DNA of 64,000 nt. Source: Nostoc sp. CHAB 5824. GTDB lineage: Bacteria > Cyanobacteriota > Cyanobacteriia > Cyanobacteriales > Nostocaceae. The DNA is taken from contig NZ_JAIVFT010000025.1 of NCBI RefSeq assembly GCF_020829665.1, positions 32,580-96,579 on the forward strand, read 5' to 3'. The notes below the pieces were generated by a model, which was not told the DNA's origin, searched no databases, and saw only the letters and a list, made by a program, of their open reading frames with translations. A program made the translations under genes and the position numbers. How positions within the stretch are numbered: the first letter of the stretch is position 1; each line of letters begins with the position of its first letter. Of this stretch, positions 25,419 to 34,158 are shown piece by piece.

Positions 25419-27308
25419 TCAAACCATTGGAAATGAAACTTGCTTGGCTGGATTTTTAGCCGAACTTGATTTAATTCCTTGTGCTGCCAAACTTTTATTA
25501 CGTGCGCCAGAGGGTGCTGGTCGATCAGCGTCAATCACTACATCGATTAGAAAGGGAACAGTTGATGCGATCGCTTGTTCTAATGCTGCTTCGATATCTG
25601 ACTCTCTGACAACTACGATCGCTTCTGCTCCCATGCCACGAGCAATCATCGCAAAGTTTGTTGGTGGAATTGTTGCATCTGCGCCCTTTAATCCCAAGAT
25701 TTTCATCCCTTGATGGCACATGTTGTAACGCGCATCGTTGAGTACAATCCAGATTGCAGGAATTTTGTATTTCACGGCTGTGCTGATTTCGTTATTCATC
25801 AGCATTGCTCCATCGCCAACAATCCCTACAGCCTTGCTATTGTTCGCCAACGCTGCACCCAATACTCCTGTGACCGCATGACCCATTGCGCCGACTCCAG
25901 TACTGACTCGGTAACGATTGGCTTCGGAAAATTGGAGAAAATGAGTTGACCAAGTAAAGGAGTTACCGCACTCAGCCATTACTACGGCATCGGTATCTTC
26001 AACAATTATCTTTTGAATTGCTGCCATCAATACTTCTGGCCGCACTGGATAATCTACATCTGGTGCAGGTTCAATTGCTTTTTGTTCTGGGCGAGGTAGC
26101 GGCATTGGGGAATCAGGAGCATCTGGTAATTGCTGCAACAACTCTTCCACAAAAGCTTTGATGTCAGACCGAACTCCAAAAGTTTCAACGTGTTGATAGG
26201 CTACACCTGGCACTTCTGGGTCAATATCTACATGGACAAAACCTCCTTTTGGAACTAGCGCCGAACTCCAGAAGGAAGTCGGTTCACCAAGGCGGGTTCC
26301 TAATACAAGTGTGCGTAGTGGAGGTTGTTGTTCCATATAAGTTAAGACGGAAGCATGACCCCCTAAACCTGTGACACCCACAAACTGGGGATGATCTTCG
26401 GGGAAGATACCCTTAGCACGGGGTGAACACATGACGGCTGCTCCGGTTTTTTCTGCGAGTTCAAGGATTTCCTCTGCTGCGTCACGCGCACCGAAACCAA
26501 CCCAGATAGCAAAGGGGCCAGATGATAATAACTCTACAGATTTAGCGATCGCTTCTTTTGAAGCAGTCATCGGAAACGGAGTAACATCTAGCTGAGGTAA
26601 AGCTATATTCTCAAATAAACTTGTCTGCACACTGGTTGGAATACTCAAATGGGCAACAAATCCGCCTGGTTGCGCCATAGCCAAAGCCAGTTTGCGGAAA
26701 ATCTGCGGTAGTTGAGCCGCAGACTCAATAGTGATTGCATAGTTGAATAACGCTCCTGGGGTAAAAATTCCCCCACTGGGCAAGGTGTAAGTGCTGGTTT
26801 CTTGAATTGCCCAACGTCCACGCTGCGGTGCTGAGGTGCAAGCTGAGAGCAAAATAACCTTTGCACCTTCACCACGAGCCGCAAATAATCCGGTGAGGGC
26901 GTTGGTGATCCCCGGCCCTGCCGTGGTAAAAACTACAGCAGGGCGATTATTGGCAAAGTAAGCTTCGGTCGCTGCAAAGGCTGCTCCTGCTTCATGGCGG
27001 AAGTTCAACACTTTAATACTGCTATTTGACAGCGCACCCCAAAGGCTTGCCATCGCACCACCTGCGACACCAAAAGCGTAGCCTACTCCTAAATTTACCA
27101 ACATCTGAGCGATCGCATCAGCAACTGATAGCGTTGGCGCTGTTTCGTCGTTTAAAAAAGGCTGAATTTCCCCATTATTCTGCAATTCATCAAGCTGACG
27201 GGAGTCAGACACAGACTCTACATATCTGTTTGCTGGAAATTCCTTGTATGGCTCAGTGGTGATGAGAGGAGAGTTTGAACCAGTATAATTTTGACTCATT
27301 AGTTTCAC
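25419..27308 (-). CDS. scyA: ScyA, ThDP-dependent acyloin-coupling enzyme (acetolactate synthase-like)
   Basis: 629 residues. ScyA couples indole-3-pyruvate with p-hydroxyphenylpyruvate to a beta-keto acid. ALS-like layout: the N-terminal PYR domain has the catalytic Glu in LNFRHEAGAAFAATEAY, the central domain carries FAIWVGFGARDAAEE, and the PP domain has the ThDP/Mg motif GDGAMLMNNE...VLNDARYN. A ~55-residue N-terminal extension precedes the PYR domain. It is the first gene of the operon, with the long regulatory gap upstream. Confidence 0.95.
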   Translation of the reverse strand: MKLMSQNYTGSNSPLITTEPYKEFPANRYVESVSDSRQLDELQNNGEIQPFLNDETAPTLSVADAIAQMLVNLGVGYAFGVAGGAMASLWGALSNSSIKVLNFRHEAGAAFAATEAYFANNRPAVVFTTAGPGITNALTGLFAARGEGAKVILLSACTSAPQRGRWAIQETSTYTLPSGGIFTPGALFNYAITIESAAQLPQIFRKLALAMAQPGGFVAHLSIPTSVQTSLFENIALPQLDVTPFPMTASKEAIAKSVELLSSGPFAIWVGFGARDAAEEILELAEKTGAAVMCSPRAKGIFPEDHPQFVGVTGLGGHASVLTYMEQQPPLRTLVLGTRLGEPTSFWSSALVPKGGFVHVDIDPEVPGVAYQHVETFGVRSDIKAFVEELLQQLPDAPDSPMPLPRPEQKAIEPAPDVDYPVRPEVLMAAIQKIIVEDTDAVVMAECGNSFTWSTHFLQFSEANRYRVSTGVGAMGHAVTGVLGAALANNSKAVGIVGDGAMLMNNEISTAVKYKIPAIWIVLNDARYNMCHQGMKILGLKGADATIPPTNFAMIARGMGAEAIVVVRESDIEAALEQAIASTVPFLIDVVIDADRPAPSGARNKSLAAQGIKSSSAKNPAKQVSFPMV

Positions 27309-27543
27309 TAATTATCAGGAAGTTACATAAAAGCTCTTTAGTTTACAATCACAGCGTTAGAAACATTTAATACAAACAATCCTGTTGTTTTTAACGGCTA
27401 TGACGGAGCTTGGTCGTTCGTAAAAACGGTTAATCGCTGCTGATTGATGCTTGTGAGCGCAGTAACAAAAAATTTTTACCAAAAGCATACAGCAATCAAT
27501 ACTGTGCTTCTTGTGACCAGAATAAAAGAGATGTCTAATATTG

Positions 27544-27588
27544 TGCAATCAAAAATCCTTTGATGGGGGTGTCAAATTTTTCGCTTCT
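27544..27588. promoter_or_regulatory. scyA upstream repeat, copy 1
   Basis: TGCAATCAAAAATCCTTTGA, then TGGGGGTGTCAAATTTTTCG and CTTCT. It aligns with copy 2 at a spacing of 250 bp and is the copy closest to scyA. Candidate regulator-binding site. Confidence 0.45.
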
Positions 27589-27793
27589 ACTATGGTGACT
27601 ACAGTGCTTAAGTAGGTTAGCGGGGATAAACTAAACCATATAAAGGTATATAAACAAGCATTTAAGCTTAACTCAAGCGCTTATCATAAACTTTACATAA
27701 CTTAATATAGTTAAGTTTAATAATACTGACTTAATTAATCAGCTGCTTCCAGAGGTACTTACCTTGTGATAGCTATTATGTTCAAAACTTTTT

Positions 27794-27838
27794 TGCAATG
27801 AAAAATCTTTTGATGAGGATACCAATTCTTTCGCTTTT
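27794..27838. promoter_or_regulatory. scyA upstream repeat, copy 2
   Basis: TGCAATGAAAAATCTTTTGA, then TGAGGATACCAATTCTTTCG and CTTTT. It is the most regular copy. CAAT of this copy and that of copy 3 are 125 bp apart, half the spacing between copies 1 and 2. Confidence 0.5.
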
Positions 27839-27918
27839 ATTGTGATTGCGACATTTCCAACTTAGTAATTCTGAAAGATTGATATACTGCGATCGCTGTT
27901 AAGACACATCACCAAATT

Positions 27919-27963
27919 TACAATAGAAAATCTTTTGATCTGCTTATCAATTCTTTTGCTTCT
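27919..27963. promoter_or_regulatory. scyA upstream repeat, copy 3
   Basis: TACAATAGAAAATCTTTTGA, then TCTGCTTATCAATTCTTTTG and CTTCT. It shares the CAAT, AAAATCTTTTGAT, CAATTCTTT and GCTT blocks with copy 2. Confidence 0.45.
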
Positions 27964-28672
27964 AACTTCCCCTTAACTTAGGCCAGTTTCTACAACCGGG
28001 AGAACCTTAAAAGTCATATTTTTAAGGGGGTTAGGGGATCTCTTGTGCGTAAGTCCTAGTTTTCCAGGCTCACCCCAAAGGAGTTAACAGTCCAGAAAAA
28101 AGCTTGATTATTGACTCTTGAACTCGCCGTCACAAATTATCCGAATTAAAGCATGAGCCTAACTACAAAACTTTGGCAGTCTTTATATTGCCACCAAGAA
28201 CTGATTAATTCAATTATTTGTAACGAAAAAGACATATATTCATTAACTTTTATCTTTCCTTTGATAGATGGCTAAATACTAATTAGGTGAGCTTTTGAGA
28301 AAATCTCTTATTTTTGACGTAAGACATAACACAAATACCGTATATTTCTAATATAAATGTTTTTTATACAACAGGAAAGCAAAACTTCTACGTACTACAA
28401 GCGTGGCATCTATAATACAAATGTATTTCTGAGGACGGATGACTAAACATCTTCTTCTATAGTTAAATCCCTGAAAGAGTAAGTTAAGATAATTTAAGAA
28501 AATAAGTAAATGAATAAAATTTGCTTATTTAAGGCAAACCCAGCACTGCAAATTTATTTATGTTGAGAATCAAACGACTCTACACCAGTAGTTCGTCACA
28601 GCGCTTGGTTGGTGAACCATAAACCTTAAGTTGGCTCTGGTGCAGGGCTAGTTTAAATGTAAAATATCTTTT

Positions 28673-28715
28673 TTACTTATTAAATAAGAGTTTTGAACTC
28701 TTATTTAATAAGTAA
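28673..28715. repeat. Perfect 20-bp inverted repeat with 3-nt loop
   Basis: TTACTTATTAAATAAGAGTT (28673-28692), loop TTG, then the exact reverse complement (28696-28715). It lies about 290 bp before the kinase start. It would form a very stable AT-rich hairpin. It might be a terminator, a protein-binding site or an element end. Confidence 0.8.
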
Positions 28716-29000
28716 GGTTTATTGACTAATCTGAATTTGATTCGTCTAGATTTTGTGTTGCTATAAAAAGCTGTTTAGCCCAATACCAATAAATTTATTT
28801 AGTTTTTTTTAGGAAAATTTGGTTTAATAATTCAGTTTTTATTGGTATTATAAGTTTTGTTAACATAATGAGTAATCTTTTTTATCTTAACTAATTTTAT
28901 TTTTTAAAAGCTTAACAGTACACCAAAGATTTTAATAAGTTATGACTATTAACTCATTAATGGCTATGGTGATAATTGATTACCAGGAGGAAGTAAGAAG

Positions 29001-30980
29001 ATGAATTCTGGCGATTATACATTAGCTAGATCAAACAACCAAAGGGTGTTGCAACCAGAAGTAGAGATGAAGTTTGCTCACTTCTTAATAAATCACGCTG
29101 TAGATGCTGCCTTCTGTTTAGGAGCAAACGCGCAGTTTCTCTACGTCAACGATGCCACTTGCCTTATGACTGGGTATTCCCGCGAGGAATTACTTTCTAT
29201 GAGGCTGCATGATATAGACGTAGATTTTTCTCTACACAATTGGTCAGATATTAGCTCACAGAATTCCCTTACCTTTAAATCTCGCTACCGGACAAAAGGA
29301 GGTCGGATATTTCTGGTAGAAATATCCATTAGCCATGTAAAACAGCAAGATATGGAATTTGGCTGTGCTTTTGCTCATGAGATAAGTGATGAAATAGTAG
29401 AATTGAGCGTGCAAAAGTGGACTGATGAATTAAGGGATGCCAAAGACAATTTGCAACAAGAATTTTCTCAACTCAAGGCAAAAGAAGTAGAACTAGAAAC
29501 ATCCTTATCTTTACTTCGCTCTACTCTCGAATCTACTGCCATTGGTATTGTTGCAGTTAACTTTGAGGGAGATATTCTGAGCTTGAATCAGAAATTTGTG
29601 GATATGTGGCAGATCCCAGAGTCCCTAATATTATCTAAGAAATGTCCTCGATGCAAAGCCTTTTTTGAGAACCAACTAAAAGATCCACAAGCCTTTAGTC
29701 GGCTGATTTGGGAAGTATCTAGCCAATCTGATTTCGAGAGCTATGACATTCTGGAGTTGAAAGATGGGAGAGTTTTTGCACACTACTCTAAGCCTCAGTG
29801 GCTTGAGGGCAAAATTATTGGTAGAGTGTGGAGTATCTGGGACATTACTGAATCGAAACGCACTGAAGAAGCATTACGGCTGAACGCAGCTAGATTTCGG
29901 ACAATAGCCGAAACGGCAGATACCAGCACTTTTCTGATTCAAGGCACGCGGCTTTGCTATATAAATCCAGCAGTAGAGCAACTCACTGGCTACACAAAAG
30001 AGGAACTGTTAACAGGCTTTGATCTTCGCCAACTGATTAAAAGCAAAAAACGCAGGCAGATGCGTAAGCAGGGTGAAGCAGGTAACTTTGAATATCAGGA
30101 GATGAATATTCTGACAAAAAACGGCACGGAGCGGTGGCTAGCTTGCGCGGTTGTAATGCTGGATGGAGGGCTGGATTTTGGTGGAAAACCAGTAGAAATG
30201 ATTGCAGGCATCGATATTACCGATTACAAATATGCAGAATTAGGTCTTAACCAAGCTTTAGAACAAGCAAAACAACTTAGTGAACTGAGGGCGCGTTTCC
30301 TTTCTATGGTCTGCCATCAATTTCGGACACCGCTGAATATTGTTTCATTTTCTAATAGTTTACTGAAGGAAGAAGTAGACAAACGTACACAGAAGAAAAT
30401 ACAACCACTACTGGATCACATTCAAAAAGCTACCGAACAACTGGGTCAGATGTTGGATGATATTTTGTTCTTCTCCAAAGCAGAAGCAGCAAAAATAAAC
30501 TGTGAACCAAAACCACTTGAGTTAGTTGAGTTCTGTAATGATTTAGTTGCCCAAATGCAGATGAGTGTTAGCCAAACTTCGATTAATTTTGTAAGTCCAG
30601 ATAACTCTTTAATAGCCTGCATAGATAAAAAACTGTTAGAGCCAATTTTGAAGAATTTGCTCGACAATGCAATAAAGTATTCTCCCTCCCACATAGCAAT
30701 TAATTTGAAACTTTCTTGCAAAAATGAGAAAGTAATTTTTCAGGTCAAAGATAGGGGGATAGGTATTTCAGTAGCAGATCAACAACGAATATTTGAGCCA
30801 TTTTACCGTGGTACTAATATCGATCATATACCTGGTACTGGACTAGGATTATCAATTCTTAAAACCCTTGTAGATTTACATCACGGTCAAGTCTCTGTAG
30901 AAAGTAAAGTTGGTGTGGGCACAACGTTTACTGTGATGTTGCCATTAATCAAGTCAGAGTTTACTAGTTCCGAGTTATGA
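29001..30980 (+). CDS. Multi-PAS sensor histidine kinase next to the scytonemin operon
   Basis: 659 residues, soluble. PAS domains at about 30-130, 170-285 and 295-410, with a coiled coil at about 135-175. The HisKA H-box is MVCHQFRTPLN with phospho-acceptor H439, and the ATPase has LLDNAIKYSP, VKDRGIGI and GTGLGLSI. Strong AGGAGG ribosome-binding site 10 bases before ATG. The second PAS has a CPRC pair that could bind metal or sense redox. In N. punctiforme an orthologous two-component system lies beside the scytonemin cluster and is linked to its UV-A induction. That role is likely here. Confidence 0.92.
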   Translation: MNSGDYTLARSNNQRVLQPEVEMKFAHFLINHAVDAAFCLGANAQFLYVNDATCLMTGYSREELLSMRLHDIDVDFSLHNWSDISSQNSLTFKSRYRTKGGRIFLVEISISHVKQQDMEFGCAFAHEISDEIVELSVQKWTDELRDAKDNLQQEFSQLKAKEVELETSLSLLRSTLESTAIGIVAVNFEGDILSLNQKFVDMWQIPESLILSKKCPRCKAFFENQLKDPQAFSRLIWEVSSQSDFESYDILELKDGRVFAHYSKPQWLEGKIIGRVWSIWDITESKRTEEALRLNAARFRTIAETADTSTFLIQGTRLCYINPAVEQLTGYTKEELLTGFDLRQLIKSKKRRQMRKQGEAGNFEYQEMNILTKNGTERWLACAVVMLDGGLDFGGKPVEMIAGIDITDYKYAELGLNQALEQAKQLSELRARFLSMVCHQFRTPLNIVSFSNSLLKEEVDKRTQKKIQPLLDHIQKATEQLGQMLDDILFFSKAEAAKINCEPKPLELVEFCNDLVAQMQMSVSQTSINFVSPDNSLIACIDKKLLEPILKNLLDNAIKYSPSHIAINLKLSCKNEKVIFQVKDRGIGISVADQQRIFEPFYRGTNIDHIPGTGLGLSILKTLVDLHHGQVSVESKVGVGTTFTVMLPLIKSEFTSSEL

Positions 30981-31118
30981 GTGTTGAAATGGAGATAGTT
31001 ATTAATTAACAGCTTAACAATCATAACTCTCGGAACGAAGTAATTAATCTTATGCCTATTTAAATACTTACCTAAGGGTATAGTAAGCAGCTTCTGCAAA
31101 AAGTTATGGTAATAAAAA

Positions 31119-32078
31119 ATGATGTACGAATCGCCGAAGAAAATTCTCGTCATTGAAGATGATAACGTTACTTGCAATCTTTACTTGAAGGGTCTTGAGG
31201 CTAAAGGTTTTGATACGTTAGGTGCTAACAACGGTCTTGCTGGTATTCAACAAGCACAAGAGCATATACCCGACTTAGTAATTTGCGATATCACAATGCC
31301 TGATATGGATGGTTATAGCGTTTTAACTACGCTACGCCAAGATCCTGTTACAGCAATTATTCCTTTTATTTTTCTGACTGGCAGTAGTACCAAAGCGGAT
31401 GTTCGCAAAGCTATGGAATTGGGAGCAGACGACTATCTTACCAAACCCTCTACACTAGACGAATTGCTCAGAGCGATCGCTATTCGCTTGCAAAAGCAAG
31501 CTACTCTTCAATACTGGTGGGCGATGAAATTGGAGAAAGCTCCAAAATCAGTATTTGCAGATAATACTACAGCGATCACTAGAGGTTTTGGCGTTGGCGT
31601 TGGCGTTGGCGAAGCCTCTGGTACAGAAGCCTCTGGTACAGAAGCCTCTGGTACAGAAGCCTTTGGTAGAGAAGCCCCTGAAACAGAAGTGACGATCCCT
31701 TCTAAGTCAATCTTTCCCTACATTCCCCAATTAAAAGAAGTTTTCGACTTTATCGAAGCCCATTATCATCAAGGAATTACTTTGTGTGATGTGGCTCTTG
31801 CTGTTGGTTACTCACCTGCTTATTTAACTAACCGAGTAGCAAAGCAGACAGGAGAGACTGTAAACTGCTGGATTGTCAAACGCCGGATGGCGGGAGCTCG
31901 TTTTCTACTCCAAAATAACGATCAGACAGTCGAGAAGATAGCAAAAGCATTGGGCTATCAGGATGTGTCTCATTTCTCCCGCCAATTCCGCCAACATCAC
32001 GGTTTACCTCCCCAGGCTTGGCGCAAAGAGCATCAACTTGTATCGCAAAAACAGGTGAAACTCTGGCAAAAGTGCTAA
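31119..32078 (+). CDS. Response regulator with AraC-type DNA-binding domain
   Basis: 319 residues. Receiver domain 5-125, with the acidic pair near residue 14, phospho-acceptor D57 in VICDITMP, the Thr/Ser in LTGSS and K109. A linker of GVGVGVGEASGTEASGTEAS character joins it to a C-terminal AraC HTH pair (about 210-310: LCDVALAVGYSPAYLTNRV and EKIAKALGYQDVSHFSRQF). It is 138 bp after the kinase gene and is the likely partner. It probably activates scyA transcription from the divergent region. The linker is built from a genomic repeat. Confidence 0.92.
   Translation: MMYESPKKILVIEDDNVTCNLYLKGLEAKGFDTLGANNGLAGIQQAQEHIPDLVICDITMPDMDGYSVLTTLRQDPVTAIIPFIFLTGSSTKADVRKAMELGADDYLTKPSTLDELLRAIAIRLQKQATLQYWWAMKLEKAPKSVFADNTTAITRGFGVGVGVGEASGTEASGTEASGTEAFGREAPETEVTIPSKSIFPYIPQLKEVFDFIEAHYHQGITLCDVALAVGYSPAYLTNRVAKQTGETVNCWIVKRRMAGARFLLQNNDQTVEKIAKALGYQDVSHFSRQFRQHHGLPPQAWRKEHQLVSQKQVKLWQKC
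31591..31678 (+). repeat. In-frame tandem repeats in the response-regulator linker
   Basis: Three GGCGTT hexamers, then about four 15-bp units of GAAGCCTCTGGTACA encoding EASGT. GTTGGCGAAGCCTCT at 31605-31619 is identical to 32318-32332 in the palindromic repeat cluster after the gene, so the linker derives from a mobile genomic repeat. Confidence 0.8.
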
Positions 32079-32220
32079 AAGCATAAATACAGCAATTTTC
32101 AGGTATTTAGACTACGACTGAGACGGGGAGTAGGGAGAAATCAGGCGTTGCAGGGGGGGAATGAAAGGAAGTTGCTTAAATCATCCCGCAAATATGCAAT
32201 GCCAGAAATCAATTCAAAAT

Positions 32221-32360
32221 GACGCTCTCTACGAGACGCTAAAAGCGTAGCTTGCTTGTAAGAGTACGCAGACTCGCTCTAAGCGTTCGCGGTAGCGTCT
32301 CGTAGAGAAGCTATGCCGTTGGCGAAGCCTCTCGTTCGCGTTAGCGTCTCTGAAAGAGAA
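32221..32360. repeat. Palindromic repeat cluster after the response regulator
   Basis: CTCTACGAGACGCTA (32227-32241) and TAGCGTCTCGTAGAG (32293-32307) pair perfectly. TTGGCGAAGCCTCT and CGTTCGCGTTAGCGTCTCT follow. The cluster lies between the convergent response-regulator and AAA-ATPase genes and may end both transcripts. Confidence 0.8.
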
Positions 32361-32408
32361 AAGAAGGCTTTACGCTCCGCTAACAAAATTGAAGAACTTC
32401 TACCTCCT

Positions 32409-33611
32409 TCAAACAAATAGTTGCGTAAACTCATATATTAAATCTACCCTGCCCTTACGTAACATGGCTGGATCTAATCTTTCAGTAGTGTTGCAAGTCA
32501 TCAAGACAACTAACCGTTGCTGCATCTGAATACCAGACTCATCAATTACACTCTGATACAAAGTGCCATCCAGCAAACTCAGAATGTGTTCGGTTTTGTT
32601 ATTGTATTGCGCTACCTCGGAAGCACGATTTTGCGCTAGATTATCGGCTTCGTTAATAACGATACAAATACGCTCTATGTAAGTTGGTGGGACAAAGTTA
32701 GCGATCGCATCATGATCTAAAATAAAAATTACATACCCTAAAGGTACAAGAATTTCTTTTGCTACTGCCTGTGTCCAGACTGTTTTACCTGTACCTGGTT
32801 GCCCATGTACAACAACTGCTAACTGGTTTTGATTAAGAATTGCTTGCTGTACAGAATCAGTAAAGTTTTGGATATCTGCCCCAAATGTGCGAATGGGAAA
32901 CTGGCTGTGAACCTTGCCTACACGACTTTGATATCCACTCAGCATAACTGCTAAGTCGTAAGTCGCTTTGTTAATCAGTGGCGCAAGATTTTTCGCCATT
33001 AAAGTATATTGCCGCCGCCCGCGATCGTAGGGATCAATTTGCAACCAAACGTCATACTTCGACCAGTAAGCATAAACAGTATTGATAACGTCTAAGCGTT
33101 CCCAGCTAACAAATTTATTTATAGGAAAATAAAAATCTCTTTCTGAGTAATACTGGGTAATAATGTCGGGACTACCCAACACACCTAAAACTCGCAGTAC
33201 AGTAATTTCTTGCAGTCGATTAAGAACATAATCAATAGGGATACTACTACGACTGACAAATTGAACGATGGGCGTTTCCGTACTCAAAATATCTTTGTAC
33301 CGATGATCTGGTGATTGAGGATCTGGCGTGATGTAATTCCAAAACTTTTCAATTTCGTAGCGGGTATTATCAGATACAACATTTAATAAATTAGCCCACC
33401 AAGCATAATTATTTCGTCCCAAAACATCAGCAACATTACTCGCTAAATTCAAACTTTTTTGAGTTAATTCGCGGGAGTCACTATACAACAGTTGCCACAA
33501 AAACCCCCAGTCTAATTCTCGGTTAAAGGGTCGCCAACCCGTAGCAAGCAAGCTCTGCCGGGTATTATTTGTAGGAGTACCTTCATTACTTCTAAAATAG
33601 TCAAAATCCAT
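32409..33611 (-). CDS. AAA-type ATPase of unknown substrate
   Basis: 400 residues. The C-terminal third is an AAA module with Walker A GQPGTGKT (270-277), a Walker B-like ICIVINEADN (~316-325), sensor-1 VVLMTCNTTERLDP and the Arg-containing MLRKGRVDLIYEF. The N-terminal ~260 residues are Trp- and Tyr-rich (WWANLL, KFWNYITPD) and belong to no domain I recognise. They probably bind the substrate. The gene stands alone. Confidence 0.8.
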   Translation of the reverse strand: MDFDYFRSNEGTPTNNTRQSLLATGWRPFNRELDWGFLWQLLYSDSRELTQKSLNLASNVADVLGRNNYAWWANLLNVVSDNTRYEIEKFWNYITPDPQSPDHRYKDILSTETPIVQFVSRSSIPIDYVLNRLQEITVLRVLGVLGSPDIITQYYSERDFYFPINKFVSWERLDVINTVYAYWSKYDVWLQIDPYDRGRRQYTLMAKNLAPLINKATYDLAVMLSGYQSRVGKVHSQFPIRTFGADIQNFTDSVQQAILNQNQLAVVVHGQPGTGKTVWTQAVAKEILVPLGYVIFILDHDAIANFVPPTYIERICIVINEADNLAQNRASEVAQYNNKTEHILSLLDGTLYQSVIDESGIQMQQRLVVLMTCNTTERLDPAMLRKGRVDLIYEFTQLFV

Positions 33612-33916
33612 ATTTGTTTAGTTATGCAGCGTTAATCGAGTTATTTTGGGTTAAGTATGAGATTTTGAAAAACTTTTCTTGTAATATTAACTAATTGCGT
33701 ACAAATGGTAATTTTATTTTCACCGTACTTTAATGGCTAGGAAGTCTTTTTAATTTAACTCATTCTTTATGTAGTATATTGTACTACATATTAACTACTT
33801 GTGTCAACTTTTTTGACAAAGCAATTAGTTCTTGATGTAGCTGCGCCATTTATCGATCTTTAGATGAGGACTAATATTATGTCCGTGGAATTGTTCATAA
33901 AATAAAGCACATAACT

Positions 33917-34037
33917 CAATATAGTTTAGTTAAGGCTTTGATCCTCCCTAACCCTCCGATAAATTGGAGGGAACTAAGCCCCCTGCCTTGGAAAGGGGGC
34001 TTGGGGGGATCTTCCGAGGTCTAAGTGAACTGTATTG
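33917..34037. repeat. Nested inverted-repeat element (MITE-like), copy 2
   Basis: Ends CAATATAGTT (33917-33926) and AACTGTATTG (34028-34037) match the ends of the 9223-9357 element with one mismatch between them. The inside again has GATCCTCCC against GGGGGGATC and CCCCCTGCCTTGGAAAGGGGG. 121 bp, no ORF. Confidence 0.7.
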
Positions 34038-34125
34038 GCACATAACTGCACTTTTGATTGACGCAAAAGTTTCTCTCATTGCTGGCGGGGTGGGGTTCCG
34101 ATGAACCATAGCATCAACCTATTGT

Positions 34126-34149
34126 AGAGACGCAAAATTTTGCGTCTCT
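34126..34149 (-). terminator. Hairpin after the argJ-family gene
   Basis: AGAGACGCAAAA and TTTTGCGTCTCT make a perfect 24-bp palindrome 10 bases after the stop of the acetyltransferase gene. There is no long T-run, so it may be a repeat doing terminator duty. Confidence 0.5.
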
Positions 34150-34158
34150 TCTTGTTAA

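Larger units (their letters stand above)
27309..29000. promoter_or_regulatory. 1.7-kb divergent control region between scyA and the sensor kinase gene
   Basis: AT-rich and without a credible gene. It must contain the scyA promoter and that of the kinase. It holds three copies of a ~45-bp direct repeat (27541-27960), a fragment of the GGGGATC repeat family (about 28015-28040), a perfect 20-bp inverted repeat (28673-28715) and a 12-bp inverted repeat AATACCAATAAA / TTTATTGGTATT (28782-28793 and 28838-28849). Confidence 0.6.
33612..34158. other. Intergenic region with inverted-repeat elements
   Basis: About 300 AT-rich bases upstream of the ATPase gene, then the nested element at 33917-34037 and a hairpin at 34126-34149. 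No gene seen. Confidence 0.6.

Noticed and set aside
27357..27548. 63-residue minus-strand ORF in the scyA upstream region
   Set aside because: It lies in an AT-rich control region with no start signal or family likeness.
28560..28660. Possible tRNA or structured RNA (AATCAAACGACTC ... GGTTGGTGAACC)
   Set aside because: It cannot be folded into a cloverleaf with a T-arm and acceptor stem.
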